From Flavobacterium psychrophilum (GTDB lineage: Bacteria; Bacteroidota; Bacteroidia; Flavobacteriales; Flavobacteriaceae): 12,812 nucleotides of DNA. The notes under the pieces are model-generated. The model did not search any database and had not been told where the DNA came from. It saw only the letters and a list, made by a program, of their open reading frames with translations. The position numbers and the translations under genes are program-made. The stretch spans positions 1 through 12,812 of the forward strand of contig CAMBOW010000060.1 in assembly GCA_945869365.1 (NCBI GenBank), given 5' to 3'. Shown here piece by piece: positions 1 to 6,483 of the stretch; position 1 is the first letter of the stretch; each line of letters starts with the position of its first letter.

Positions 1-193
1 GGTCGAGAAAATGAAGGTATTGGGCATTGATGAAAAAGAATTGTGGTGGTACTTGGATACCCGCCGATTTGGAACCGCCGTGCACTCGGGCTTTGGTTTA
101 GGCTTTGAACGTTTGGTTTTGTTTGTAACGGGCATGACCAACATCCGCGATGTGATTCCGTTTCCGAGAACACCGCAAAACGCCGAATTCTAA
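1..193 (+). CDS. asnS: Asparaginyl-tRNA synthetase, C-terminal end (partial)
   Basis: This is the last 63 codons and stop of a class II aminoacyl-tRNA synthetase; the rest lies left of the window. The frame starts at base 2. The translated end contains the class II motif 3 region ([15 protein letters not shown]), whose arginine contacts ATP, followed by [12 protein letters not shown] and a terminal NAEF. That ending is characteristic of AsnS rather than AspRS or LysRS. The enzyme charges tRNA-Asn with asparagine in the cytoplasm. rpoN follows on the same strand after a 77-bp gap without an obvious terminator, so the two are probably co-transcribed. The identity is secure from this short segment because motif 3 and the C-terminus are highly conserved. 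Confidence 0.95.
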   Translation, partial: VEKMKVLGIDEKELWWYLDTRRFGTAVHSGFGLGFERLVLFVTGMTNIRDVIPFPRTPQNAEF

Positions 194-270
194 ACGACGC
201 CACGCCACAATTACTGGTTATTTAACCCTTTGAATAGTATCCTTGCTTTTTATAAAACCGTTCAATACCC

Positions 271-1731
271 GTGATTAAACAATATTTACATCTTAAACTC
301 GCCCAGAAATTATCTCCTCAGCAGATTCAGCTGATGAAGTTAATTCAGTTGCCTACGCAGGCATTTGAGCAGCGGTTAAAGGAGGAAATGAATGAGAATC
401 CGGCACTCGAATCAGGGAAAGAAGAAGATGACACCTACGAGGCCGACGAATTTGAAACCAATGAATTTGACGACTATGATGATGCGTCTAGTATAGATAC
501 CAACGACATCAGCATTGATGATTACTTAAGCAACGACGAAATTCCCGATTACAAACTCCAAGCCAACAACTACGCCGAAGAAGACCAACGCGAATCGCCG
601 CTTTCGGCAGCGCTGAGTTTTCATCAGGACCTGGTAGCGCAACTCAATACCTTTATTTTATCGGACGAAGAGCGGGAAATCGCCGAATTTTTGGTAGGCA
701 GTATTGATGAAATGGGCTACATCCGCCGCAGTTTGGCTGACATTGTAGATGATTTGGCTTTTACCCAAGCGATCTACACCAACGAAAAAACAGTAGAACG
801 CATCTTGCACCTGGTACACGAATTAGAGCCCGCAGGCATAGGCGCGCGCGATTTGCAAGAATGTTTGTTGCTGCAACTCAAGCACAAAACGCCTGCCGAA
901 TCGATACAATTGGCCATTGGGATTTTGGATCAACAATTTGAGGCGTTTACCAAAAAACACTACGATAAACTCCAAGCCAAATTTGGTGTTACTGCCGAGC
1001 AACTCAAAAAAGCGATTCACGAAATTGAACGCCTCAACCCCAAACCGGGCGGATCCTACCAAGGCAGTTCAAAAATTACCGAAACTATCTTGTCTGATTT
1101 TATGATCCGGATTGTCGATGGCGATTTGGAACTCACCCTCAATGGCCGAAATGCGCCAAGCTTGCACGTCTCGAAAGACTACCAAGACATGATGCAAACC
1201 TATAAATCAGCACGCGAAAAATCAGCAGCACAAAAGGAAGCCGTTCAATTCATCAAGCAAAAATTGGACTCCGCCAAGTGGTTTATTGACGCCATCAAAC
1301 AAAGGCAAGAGACCTTATTGGTTACGATGAATGCCATCATGCAGTACCAACACCATTACTTCTTGGAAGGCGACGAAAGCAAGATTAGGCCCATGATTCT
1401 CAAAGACATTGCCGACCGTGTGGGGCTCGACATTTCGACCGTTTCACGCGTGGCCAACAGCAAGTATGTCGAAACACCCTACGGTACCAAATTGATCAAG
1501 GAATTTTTCTCGGAAGCCATGAAAAATGACCAAGGCGAAGAAATATCTACCTTAGAAATCAAGAATATTTTGCAAACAGTCATTCGCGAAGAAGACAAAA
1601 GCAAGCCCCTACCCGACGATCAATTGGTTGAGATTCTCAAAGAAAAAGGCTACCCAATTGCCCGCCGAACGATAGCCAAATACCGCGAACTTCTGGATAT
1701 TCCTGTGGCGCGTTTGCGCAAAAAAATCTAA
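271..1731 (+). CDS. rpoN: RNA polymerase sigma-54 factor RpoN
   Basis: A 486-residue sigma-54 factor, which directs RNA polymerase to -24/-12 promoters that need an AAA+ activator. All family regions are visible. Residues 1-50 are the glutamine-rich activator-responsive region I (LKLAQKLSPQQIQLMKLIQL). Residues 50-110 are a very acidic linker (region II). Residues 115-320 are the core-binding domain. A helix-turn-helix lies near residues 375-412 (LKDIADRVGLDISTVSRV). The RpoN box ARRTIAKYRE is at 464-473 and recognises the -24 element. The start is GTG at 271: the first internal ATG codons would remove conserved region I, and region I begins right after the GTG. No Shine-Dalgarno sequence is seen, as is common in this phylum. 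The membrane-protein gene starts 10 nt after the stop. No matching activator gene is in the window. Confidence 0.97.
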   Translation: MIKQYLHLKLAQKLSPQQIQLMKLIQLPTQAFEQRLKEEMNENPALESGKEEDDTYEADEFETNEFDDYDDASSIDTNDISIDDYLSNDEIPDYKLQANNYAEEDQRESPLSAALSFHQDLVAQLNTFILSDEEREIAEFLVGSIDEMGYIRRSLADIVDDLAFTQAIYTNEKTVERILHLVHELEPAGIGARDLQECLLLQLKHKTPAESIQLAIGILDQQFEAFTKKHYDKLQAKFGVTAEQLKKAIHEIERLNPKPGGSYQGSSKITETILSDFMIRIVDGDLELTLNGRNAPSLHVSKDYQDMMQTYKSAREKSAAQKEAVQFIKQKLDSAKWFIDAIKQRQETLLVTMNAIMQYQHHYFLEGDESKIRPMILKDIADRVGLDISTVSRVANSKYVETPYGTKLIKEFFSEAMKNDQGEEISTLEIKNILQTVIREEDKSKPLPDDQLVEILKEKGYPIARRTIAKYRELLDIPVARLRKKI

Positions 1732-1741
1732 CATTCGCCCT

Positions 1742-2356
1742 GTGAACAAACCCAATCCTCTACTGGTTTCGTTTTCCTATGTGTTCCATCCGCTGTTTAT
1801 TCCGCTGATGGGCACGCTGATTTATTTGGCAATTAGTCCAATTCATTACAGTGAGACACAAGTACTTTTTTTGTGTTTACAAGTGAGTCTGCTCACCCTC
1901 TTTATTCCGTTGGCCATTTATTTTTGGCTTAAAAACTTGGGAAAAGCTGATTCGATGATGTTGGAAAATCTTGCTCAACGCAAAATTCCCTTGTTCTTGA
2001 GCTGCATTTTGCTATATATACTGGCGTTCAAAAGCATTACACAAGTCGCTTTGCCCGAATTGCATTTCTTTTTGCTGGGCGGACTGCTGAGCAACATACT
2101 CACTTTTTTGTATTTGTTTATGAAAGTAAAAGCCAGCATTCACCAAATGGGAATCGCGGCCCTAACTTGTTTTGTGATGGGGTTGAGCGCGCATTACCAA
2201 GTTGATCTCTCTTATAGCATTGCACTATTGCTCTTGCTTAATGGCTTGGTGGCTTCTTCCCGCTTGACGATGCAGGCTCATACCTTCACCGAATTGGCGA
2301 TTGGTTTTGGGTTAGGTGCCATTCCGCAACTGGCCTTGTGGTGGTATTGGCTATAG
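1742..2356 (+). CDS. PAP2-like polytopic membrane protein
   Basis: A 204-residue, very hydrophobic protein with about six membrane segments. Its spacing of conserved residues resembles PAP2 (phosphatidic acid phosphatase type 2) enzymes, which dephosphorylate lipid phosphates at the membrane. Residues 173-184 read S-R-x5-H-x3-E, matching PAP2 motif C3 (SRx5Hx3D) apart from E184 in place of D. H134 in ASIHQMG sits where motif C2 (PSGH) is expected. R80 and P83 (QRKIP) may be what remains of motif C1 (Kx6RP). The start is GTG at 1742, 10 nt after rpoN, so it is probably translated from the rpoN transcript; no Shine-Dalgarno is visible. Its TAG stop lies in a CTATAG palindrome shared with the convergent gene. 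Whether it is an active phosphatase is uncertain. Confidence 0.7.
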   Translation: MNKPNPLLVSFSYVFHPLFIPLMGTLIYLAISPIHYSETQVLFLCLQVSLLTLFIPLAIYFWLKNLGKADSMMLENLAQRKIPLFLSCILLYILAFKSITQVALPELHFFLLGGLLSNILTFLYLFMKVKASIHQMGIAALTCFVMGLSAHYQVDLSYSIALLLLLNGLVASSRLTMQAHTFTELAIGFGLGAIPQLALWWYWL

Positions 2357-3055
2357 AATATAAAATTGCAAGCCCAAATGAATGGCCCGGAGTCCAATGG
2401 ATTGATCCTGAATAGTGGCGCTTTTAGACAGCAAAGGCGTAAGGCCGTAATAGCCATAGAAATTCCAAGTATTGTAGCCCATAGCCAGGTAAATTCCCAA
2501 TTGCACCTTATTGAAGTCGGGATTGTTATTGATAATTACACTAGATTGCCCGTCGGTATACTGCGACCGCGATGCCAACACATAACTCATTTTGACCCCA
2601 CTGTAAATACGCCAAAACTTATGGCTTTCGGACGTCGAGGTGCGCCAACGAAATTCGATGGGGAGGTCGAGCAGGTAGTGTTCGATTTTATTTTTGCTGT
2701 AATAGGTGCCTTGGGGGATAATACTATAAATGGGCTCTGCCGCAGTACCGTTGATTAATAAATTTTGGTGGTAGTTTTGGTACGAAAAACCCAAGCCTGG
2801 CGCAATGGCTATCGTTCTTGCAGTATTGATGGGAAAATCGCGCAACACTCCTGTCGAAAAACCAGTAGAAAATTTGTCTTGCGAAAAACCGGGAGGTGAA
2901 TTGTTTATCAAATTATAGGTCATTCCAATATAAAACTGATCCTCACGGTATAACGAATCGCGTTGAATCATGGGATAGGGCAATTCCAATTCTTGCTCTT
3001 GTGCAAACAAGGCAAAAGAGAGGAAACAAAAGAAAAAAAGCAGTTGTTTTTTCAT
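2351..3055 (-). CDS. Outer-membrane beta-barrel protein, PorT-like family
   Basis: A 234-residue exported protein. Residues 1-18 form a Sec signal peptide (MKKQLLFFFCFLSFALFA) with likely cleavage before QEQE. The rest alternates polar and aromatic residues in strands typical of an 8-10-strand outer-membrane barrel (FYIGMTYNL, IAIAPGLGFSYQNYH, LPIEFRWRT, FWRIYSGVKMSYVLA, VQLGIYLAMGYN). It ends in LGLQFYIL, with alternating hydrophobic and aromatic residues as expected of a final barrel strand. The size and pattern fit the PorT-like barrels (PF13568 type) common in Bacteroidota. The family includes the type IX secretion protein PorT/SprT, but nothing here shows this is that protein, so no secretion role is claimed. 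It is convergent with the PAP2-like gene (6-bp overlap) and divergent from the gene at 3149, with a 93-bp intergenic space. Confidence 0.75.
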   Translation of the reverse strand: MKKQLLFFFCFLSFALFAQEQELELPYPMIQRDSLYREDQFYIGMTYNLINNSPPGFSQDKFSTGFSTGVLRDFPINTARTIAIAPGLGFSYQNYHQNLLINGTAAEPIYSIIPQGTYYSKNKIEHYLLDLPIEFRWRTSTSESHKFWRIYSGVKMSYVLASRSQYTDGQSSVIINNNPDFNKVQLGIYLAMGYNTWNFYGYYGLTPLLSKSATIQDQSIGLRAIHLGLQFYIL

Positions 3056-3119
3056 GAGAAAATTGAGTGGGATAAATGTATGAAAAAAAGAGGAAGAGGG
3101 ATTGGTTTGTGGATTTGGT

Positions 3120-3127
3120 TATATTTG
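3120..3127 (+). promoter_or_regulatory. Candidate -7 promoter element for the 3149 gene
   Basis: TATATTTG matches the Bacteroidota housekeeping -7 consensus TAnnTTTG exactly and ends 21 nt before the chosen ATG at 3149, which would give a very short leader. The -33 element is weak: the nearest TTG (3102-3104) is 15 nt upstream, shorter than the usual spacing of about 19-21. The gene is AT-rich, so a chance match is possible. Confidence 0.4.
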
Positions 3128-3148
3128 GGAATTATAAAAATTGAAATT

Positions 3149-3865
3149 ATGAAAAAGTTGTTTGTCGTTTTATTAGGTATTGCATTACTTACTCCAAAAC
3201 AAATTAATGCACAAAACAATGGTGCTGCAATTGCCGCAGCAGTAGTTGGAGTTGCTGCCATTGGTGCAATTGCCTCAATTGAAGAGATGGAAGAGAGAAC
3301 AGAATTAAAAGCTACTGAATGGATATTGGCTAATCATCCTGAATTCAATTCCTTTAATCTAGAAACTTTTGATTTCAATGGAAAAAAATTAAAAGACATG
3401 TCATCTACTTCTGTGATTTCATTTAAAATACAAGAGTTCACGCCCAAAATGGACCCCACATTAGATGGTAAAAAATATGTTTTATTTTGTTTTACAAGCT
3501 ATGGTTGGGTTAATGATCAAGGGATTGATTTTAATAAATTATATTGGTTTTTAGTGGACGATGCAGAATGGATGAAAATGATGATTGCCTATACTAAAGT
3601 GTCATCTGAAGAAAAAGATGAAGTAAAACTAGAAGCGATACTGCGAGCTGGCGTTATTGATAATAAAGGCGTTAAAGTTAAAGGCAAAATGAAATTACCA
3701 TTTTATAACTTAACAGGTGATGCCTATTTAGCAACTGATTACAATGAAGACGTCAAGTTCATCTATAATGAGAAATCACTTTGTGTGTTTTTAAAGAAAA
3801 CGAAGAATTTGGTTCAAATGAGAAAAAAGACAATTATTGAGACACATACTTTTCTTTTTCCTTGA
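3149..3865 (+). CDS. Exported protein of unknown function
   Basis: A 238-residue protein I cannot assign to a known function. Residues 1-22 are a clear Sec signal peptide (MKKLFVVLLGIALLTPKQINA, then Q), and this sets the start. The frame is open further upstream to 2963, but that part overlaps the divergent outer-membrane gene, lacks a signal sequence and is not credible. After the signal comes a short Ala/Gly/Val-rich hydrophobic stretch (about residues 25-43), either a membrane-inserting segment or a second helix. An acidic helix and a soluble domain with alternating strands follow (SVISFKIQEF, KYVLFCFTSYGW, LYWFLVDDAEW). The protein is probably periplasmic or surface-associated. The gene is AT-rich: I counted 18 G+C in the 60 bases at 3301-3360 and 20 in 3541-3600, against 31 in 4441-4500 in ansA. 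This suggests relaxed constraint or horizontal acquisition. It is a single-gene unit followed by a hairpin. Confidence 0.75.
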   Translation: MKKLFVVLLGIALLTPKQINAQNNGAAIAAAVVGVAAIGAIASIEEMEERTELKATEWILANHPEFNSFNLETFDFNGKKLKDMSSTSVISFKIQEFTPKMDPTLDGKKYVLFCFTSYGWVNDQGIDFNKLYWFLVDDAEWMKMMIAYTKVSSEEKDEVKLEAILRAGVIDNKGVKVKGKMKLPFYNLTGDAYLATDYNEDVKFIYNEKSLCVFLKKTKNLVQMRKKTIIETHTFLFP

Positions 3866-3888
3866 TACACATTATTAGGCTCGAAAAT

Positions 3889-3931
3889 AATATACATGTC
3901 AAAGATTATACCTTCGATGTATATTTTCTTT
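3889..3931 (+). terminator. Terminator-like hairpin after the unknown gene
   Basis: AATATACAT (3889-3897) pairs perfectly with ATGTATATT (3917-3925) across a 19-nt loop, and is followed by TTCTTTAG with the preceding T-run. It begins 23 nt after the TGA at 3865. The stem is AT-rich and weak, so termination may be inefficient. Confidence 0.45.
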
Positions 3932-3955
3932 AGTTTGCTTTTTGGTGTATTTAAC

Positions 3956-3976
3956 GTAAGCGCCTTCGGCACTTAC
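3956..3976 (+). repeat. Short inverted repeat, possible second terminator
   Basis: GTAAGCGCC (3956-3964) and GGCACTTAC (3968-3976) pair in 8 of 9 positions around a TTC loop, with one C/A mismatch at 3961/3971. It is followed by TATTTTCTATTTTA, a broken T-run on the + strand. It could be a back-up terminator for the 3149 gene or one copy of a dispersed palindromic repeat; the window alone cannot decide. Confidence 0.45.
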
Positions 3977-3989
3977 TATTTTCTATTTT

Positions 3990-4002
3990 AGAGGATGGGA
4001 TT
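3990..4002. repeat. 13-bp direct repeat, distal copy (tRNA-Ser 3'-end sequence)
   Basis: AGAGGATGGGATT here is identical to 4179-4191, which encodes part of the T-loop, the 3' T-stem strand and the acceptor strand of tRNA-Ser. The two copies are in the same orientation, 189 bp apart start to start. The homology ends at 4003. This is the arrangement left by recombinase integration at a tRNA 3' end, though 13 bp is short. Confidence 0.6.
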
Positions 4003-4053
4003 ACCTCCAAAAATCAAAGATTTTTTCCGGTGATCCCCGGGAGGGGAACTGAT

Positions 4054-4174
4054 ATCGTTTGCAATGCACGCATTACATGCGGCATTTTTTATGCCTTTGT
4101 TGCTTTTCCAAAACAGAGTTTTGGGGCGCAAAAAGGCATAAAAAATGCTCCCTAACGGGAGCATTGCAAACGAT
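4054..4174. repeat. Large imperfect palindrome (~121 bp) beside tRNA-Ser
   Basis: Three nested inverted repeats share nearly one centre (4114-4116). The outer arms 4054-4067 and 4161-4174 match over 14 bp. The middle arms 4082-4098 and 4132-4148 match over 17 bp (GCATTTTTTATGCCTTT and its complement). The inner arms 4108-4114 and 4118-4124 match over 7 bp around loop AGA. The right half also contains the perfect tRNA terminator hairpin 4144-4165, which competes with the full palindrome. It could be a MITE or REP-like element, or a duplicated and inverted terminator. Confidence 0.75.
4138..4165 (-). terminator. Rho-independent terminator of tRNA-Ser
   Basis: Read on the minus strand, AATGCTCCC and GGGAGCATT form a perfect 9-bp stem with loop GTTA. 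The stem runs into a six-T tract (complement of 4140-4145). It begins 10 nt after the tRNA discriminator base at 4176. The form is canonical, and it would also end any transcript running through from ansA. Confidence 0.85.
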
Positions 4175-4175
4175 G

Positions 4176-4262
4176 CAGAGAGGATGGGATTCGAACCCAC
4201 GATGCAGTTGCCCACATACAAACTTTCCAGGCTTGCTCCTTCAACCACTCGGACACCTCTCT
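4176..4262 (-). tRNA. tRNA-Ser (anticodon GGA)
   Basis: An 87-nt class II tRNA read on the minus strand. The acceptor strands AGAGAGG (4262-4256) and CCTCTCT (4183-4177) pair fully and are followed by discriminator G at 4176. The anticodon arm CAAGC-CTGGAAA-GTTTG puts GGA at the anticodon positions, reading UCC/UCU serine codons. The long variable arm (ATGTGG, loop GCAA, CTGCAT, with two G-U pairs) is the hallmark of tRNA-Ser. The T-arm is GTGGG-TTCGAAT-CCCAT. CCA is not encoded and must be added after transcription. The first pair is A-U. The gene lies 63 bp downstream of ansA on the same strand with no clear terminator between, so it may be co-transcribed or have its own promoter. Confidence 0.96.
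4179..4191. repeat. 13-bp direct repeat, copy inside tRNA-Ser
   Basis: This copy of AGAGGATGGGATT lies inside the tRNA gene (3' part of the T-arm plus acceptor strand) and starts 5 bp after the palindrome's right edge. See the distal copy at 3990-4002. Confidence 0.6.
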
Positions 4263-4325
4263 AGGAAATTGTGGGTGCAAATAACCGCATTTTTTCTGAG
4301 TATGTAAAGCGAAAGCGGGTATTTT

Positions 4326-5357
4326 TTAGGTCAATTCGCCGCGCAAGGAGGTTTCAAAAATGGTTTTAAAAACAGCCGGATCAACTTGCTGGCCCAATAA
4401 GTACATGAGTTTGGTAATTGCGGCTTCGGTAGTGATGTCCTTGCCCGAAATCACCCCAATTTCTTTGAGTTGGGTACTGGTCTCGTAATCGCCCATCCGC
4501 ACACTTCCGCCTGAACATTGTGTGACATTAACCACCTGCAGTCCTTTGGAAATGGTTTGTTGCAAGGCGTCTATAAACCACGCTGCTGAGGGGGCATTGC
4601 CTGATCCGTAGGTTTCTAAAACCACGCCTTTTAAATTGGGAATGGTTAATATGGCATTTAGTAGGGTTTCGTTGAGCCCAGGAAACAATTTTACAATCAC
4701 CACGTTGGTATCGAGTTCGGTATGGATGCACAGCTTTTTGTTGGACGGATGCAACAACACCTCTTCACTCACTTTTAAGTGCACACCCGATTCGGCGATG
4801 GCTGGGTAATTGGGTGATAAAAAAGCATTAAAATGCTCGGCATTGATTTTGGTAGTGCGGTTTCCGCGGTATAATTTGTATTCAAAATACAAACACACTT
4901 CTTGGATTACCGGTTTGCTTTTGTGTTGCAGCGAGGCAATTTGTATGGCCGTAATGAGGTTTTCTTTGGCATCGGTACGCAAATCCCCGATGGGCAATTG
5001 AGAACCGGTAAACACCACCGGTTTGGCCAAGTTTTCGAGCATAAAACTCAAAGCCGAGGCCGAATACGACATGGTGTCAGAGCCGTGCAAGATCACAAAA
5101 CCATCAAATTGATCGTACTTTTTTTCGATAATTTCAGCCAGTTGAATCCAATGGGTGATGGCCATATTTGAGGAGTCAATGGGCGAGGCAAAAGATAGCG
5201 TTTCAATTGAACAAGCCAATTGGGTGAGCTCGGGGATATTGGAAAGCAGCTTGTCAAAATCAAAAGCTTTTAAGGCGCCGGTAGCAAAATCCTTCATCAT
5301 GCCGATGGTTCCACCGGTATAAATTAACAAGATGTTGGGCTTAGTTCCCATGCTCAT
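4326..5357 (-). CDS. ansA: Type I (cytoplasmic) L-asparaginase
   Basis: A 343-residue enzyme hydrolysing L-asparagine to aspartate and ammonia. The N-terminal catalytic loop reads YTGGTIGM with nucleophile-type T14. The second signature HGSDTM (residues 91-96) supplies D94 and T95. RGNRTTK ends in K170, the likely equivalent of the catalytic lysine of E. coli AnsA. There is no signal peptide and the length matches the cytoplasmic type I enzyme (about 338 residues in E. coli) rather than the periplasmic type II. The start at 5357 overlaps the end of the acyltransferase gene by 17 nt; an alternative ATG two codons later would still overlap by 11. Either way translation is probably coupled. It is the last protein gene of the minus-strand cluster, with tRNA-Ser following. 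The third residue of the HGSDTM motif is Ser where Thr is common, which should not affect catalysis. Confidence 0.93.
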   Translation of the reverse strand: MSMGTKPNILLIYTGGTIGMMKDFATGALKAFDFDKLLSNIPELTQLACSIETLSFASPIDSSNMAITHWIQLAEIIEKKYDQFDGFVILHGSDTMSYSASALSFMLENLAKPVVFTGSQLPIGDLRTDAKENLITAIQIASLQHKSKPVIQEVCLYFEYKLYRGNRTTKINAEHFNAFLSPNYPAIAESGVHLKVSEEVLLHPSNKKLCIHTELDTNVVIVKLFPGLNETLLNAILTIPNLKGVVLETYGSGNAPSAAWFIDALQQTISKGLQVVNVTQCSGGSVRMGDYETSTQLKEIGVISGKDITTEAAITKLMYLLGQQVDPAVFKTIFETSLRGELT

Positions 5358-6477
5358 ATTTGCGTTTATTCACAACCGGATTGGCATACATAGCCAATAT
5401 TCCTTGTACTTCGAACTCGCTTTGGGCATCGATGCGTTTTTCTAAACGACGTTCAAAAACAGCTTTTTCAATGTCGGTGTACTGCATGGCGTAAGTTGTA
5501 GTTCCGTGCAACAAATCATAAGCAATAAAATTGGTAGGCCACAATTTATAGGTAGTAAGAATCGAATCATCAATGGCTTGGGCCACGGCTTGAATTTGTT
5601 TGTTGGAGTTGTCAAATTCGGTTTGTATGGCATCCAATTCGGAATCTAATACGTCGCCAACATGAATGTGGATGTGTTTTTTTTGTCCCATGATGCCACT
5701 TAAAAGCGTCATGAAATCTTCGTTTTTTTCTTTGATGTAAATTTCGTTATTGGCTTCGGCTTTAAGTTGCGGCATCTTCAGGGCATCTGTCGGATCATAT
5801 TCGTAGGAAATCGAAACCGGAACTACCTTTATTTTCTTGAAGTAGTCCATCAGTTGCGGTTCGTCTGAAGCCATGCCCAACATCTTCAAAACTCCCGGAT
5901 GTGTAGTGTCGTTGCCGTCTTTGGTTCGGCCTTCGCGTTGAGCAATCCATACCGAACGGTTTTCGCGCAGCAACAATTGCCCAATGTACGCGGACATTAA
6001 TTTTGAGCTTTGTAACAATTCGCGGGGAGACAAACCGCGCTGCACCAAAAAATTCCGATTGAGTTTGGCTAAGGTCAATAAGAAAGCCTTTTTTACCAAA
6101 TTGTCTCCAATGGCCGAGGCGGTCATCACCAAGCCGTGCTCAAACAAAGCCGCATTGAGCAAGGACGTATCTAAAATAATATCGCGGTGATTGGAAATAA
6201 ATAAATAGGACGTGTTTTTTTGGAGTTTCTCAAAACCCGAAGTACTCAAGCCGTCGGAGCTTTTTTCGAGCACTTTTTGGATCGATTGGTAGATGAAATT
6301 GCATTGAAAATCGCGAATGGAATGGGTTTTGAGCAACTGTTCTTTCCAGACCTCATCGGCCATTGTGGGGAAGGTAAAATTCATCAAGGCTTTCATCATC
6401 GGATGATTGACCGACGAACGGATTCCTTCATTTATTTCGGCATCATAAAACGGTCGAATCAAATCGAATTTTTGCAT
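5341..6477 (-). CDS. PlsC-like glycerolipid acyltransferase
   Basis: A 378-residue protein of the glycerol-3-phosphate / 1-acylglycerol-3-phosphate acyltransferase superfamily, which transfers acyl chains to lipid precursors on the inner membrane face. Motif I is SNHRDIILD: N96, H97 and D103. Motif III-like REGRTKDG at 181-188 supplies E182-G183-R184, which bind the glycerophosphate. NRNFLVQRG (140-148) fits motif II. The chain is longer than typical PlsC (about 245 residues), with N- and C-terminal extensions, so the exact substrate is open. I chose ATG 6477: AAAAGGGA sits 6 nt upstream of it. The ATG at 6483 abuts that element with no spacer, and the in-frame TTG at 6510 has no support. The next gene, ansA, overlaps its 3' end. 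tatD is 64 nt upstream. Confidence 0.8.
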   Translation of the reverse strand: MQKFDLIRPFYDAEINEGIRSSVNHPMMKALMNFTFPTMADEVWKEQLLKTHSIRDFQCNFIYQSIQKVLEKSSDGLSTSGFEKLQKNTSYLFISNHRDIILDTSLLNAALFEHGLVMTASAIGDNLVKKAFLLTLAKLNRNFLVQRGLSPRELLQSSKLMSAYIGQLLLRENRSVWIAQREGRTKDGNDTTHPGVLKMLGMASDEPQLMDYFKKIKVVPVSISYEYDPTDALKMPQLKAEANNEIYIKEKNEDFMTLLSGIMGQKKHIHIHVGDVLDSELDAIQTEFDNSNKQIQAVAQAIDDSILTTYKLWPTNFIAYDLLHGTTTYAMQYTDIEKAVFERRLEKRIDAQSEFEVQGILAMYANPVVNKRKYEHGN

Positions 6478-6483
6478 TGGCAT

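Larger units (their letters stand above)
3866..4175. other. Non-coding, hairpin-rich interval between the unknown gene and tRNA-Ser
   Basis: About 310 bp with no credible gene; open frames here run through the tRNA or are short. In order it holds: a terminator-like hairpin (3889-3931); a 21-nt hairpin (3956-3976); one copy of a 13-bp direct repeat of the tRNA 3' end (3990-4002); an A/T hairpin of 7 bp with loop AAA (4009-4025); a 5-bp hairpin TCCCC/GGGGA with loop GGGA (4034-4047); and the large palindrome (4054-4174), which includes the tRNA terminator. This density of secondary structure is unlike the other spacers in the window. Confidence 0.75.

Noticed and set aside
238..245. TATCCTTG as a -7 promoter element for rpoN
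   Set aside because: One mismatch to TAnnTTTG and no -33 element at proper spacing; rpoN may simply be co-transcribed with asnS.
2366..2758. 130-codon + strand frame opposite the outer-membrane gene
   Set aside because: The minus-strand frame has a signal peptide and barrel pattern; this one shows no domain or signal and is a shadow.
2351..3055. Assignment as the type IX secretion protein PorT/SprT
   Set aside because: Only general barrel family resemblance is visible and no other secretion genes are nearby, so the specific role is not supported.
2963..3148. Upstream extension of the 3149 gene frame to position 2963
   Set aside because: It overlaps the divergent outer-membrane gene, encodes low-complexity Lys/Arg-rich sequence, and would bury the clear signal peptide that begins at 3149.
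4059..4307. Open frames on both strands across the tRNA-Ser region (also 3988-4248 minus)
   Set aside because: They run through a well-formed tRNA and the palindrome and have no protein-like features.
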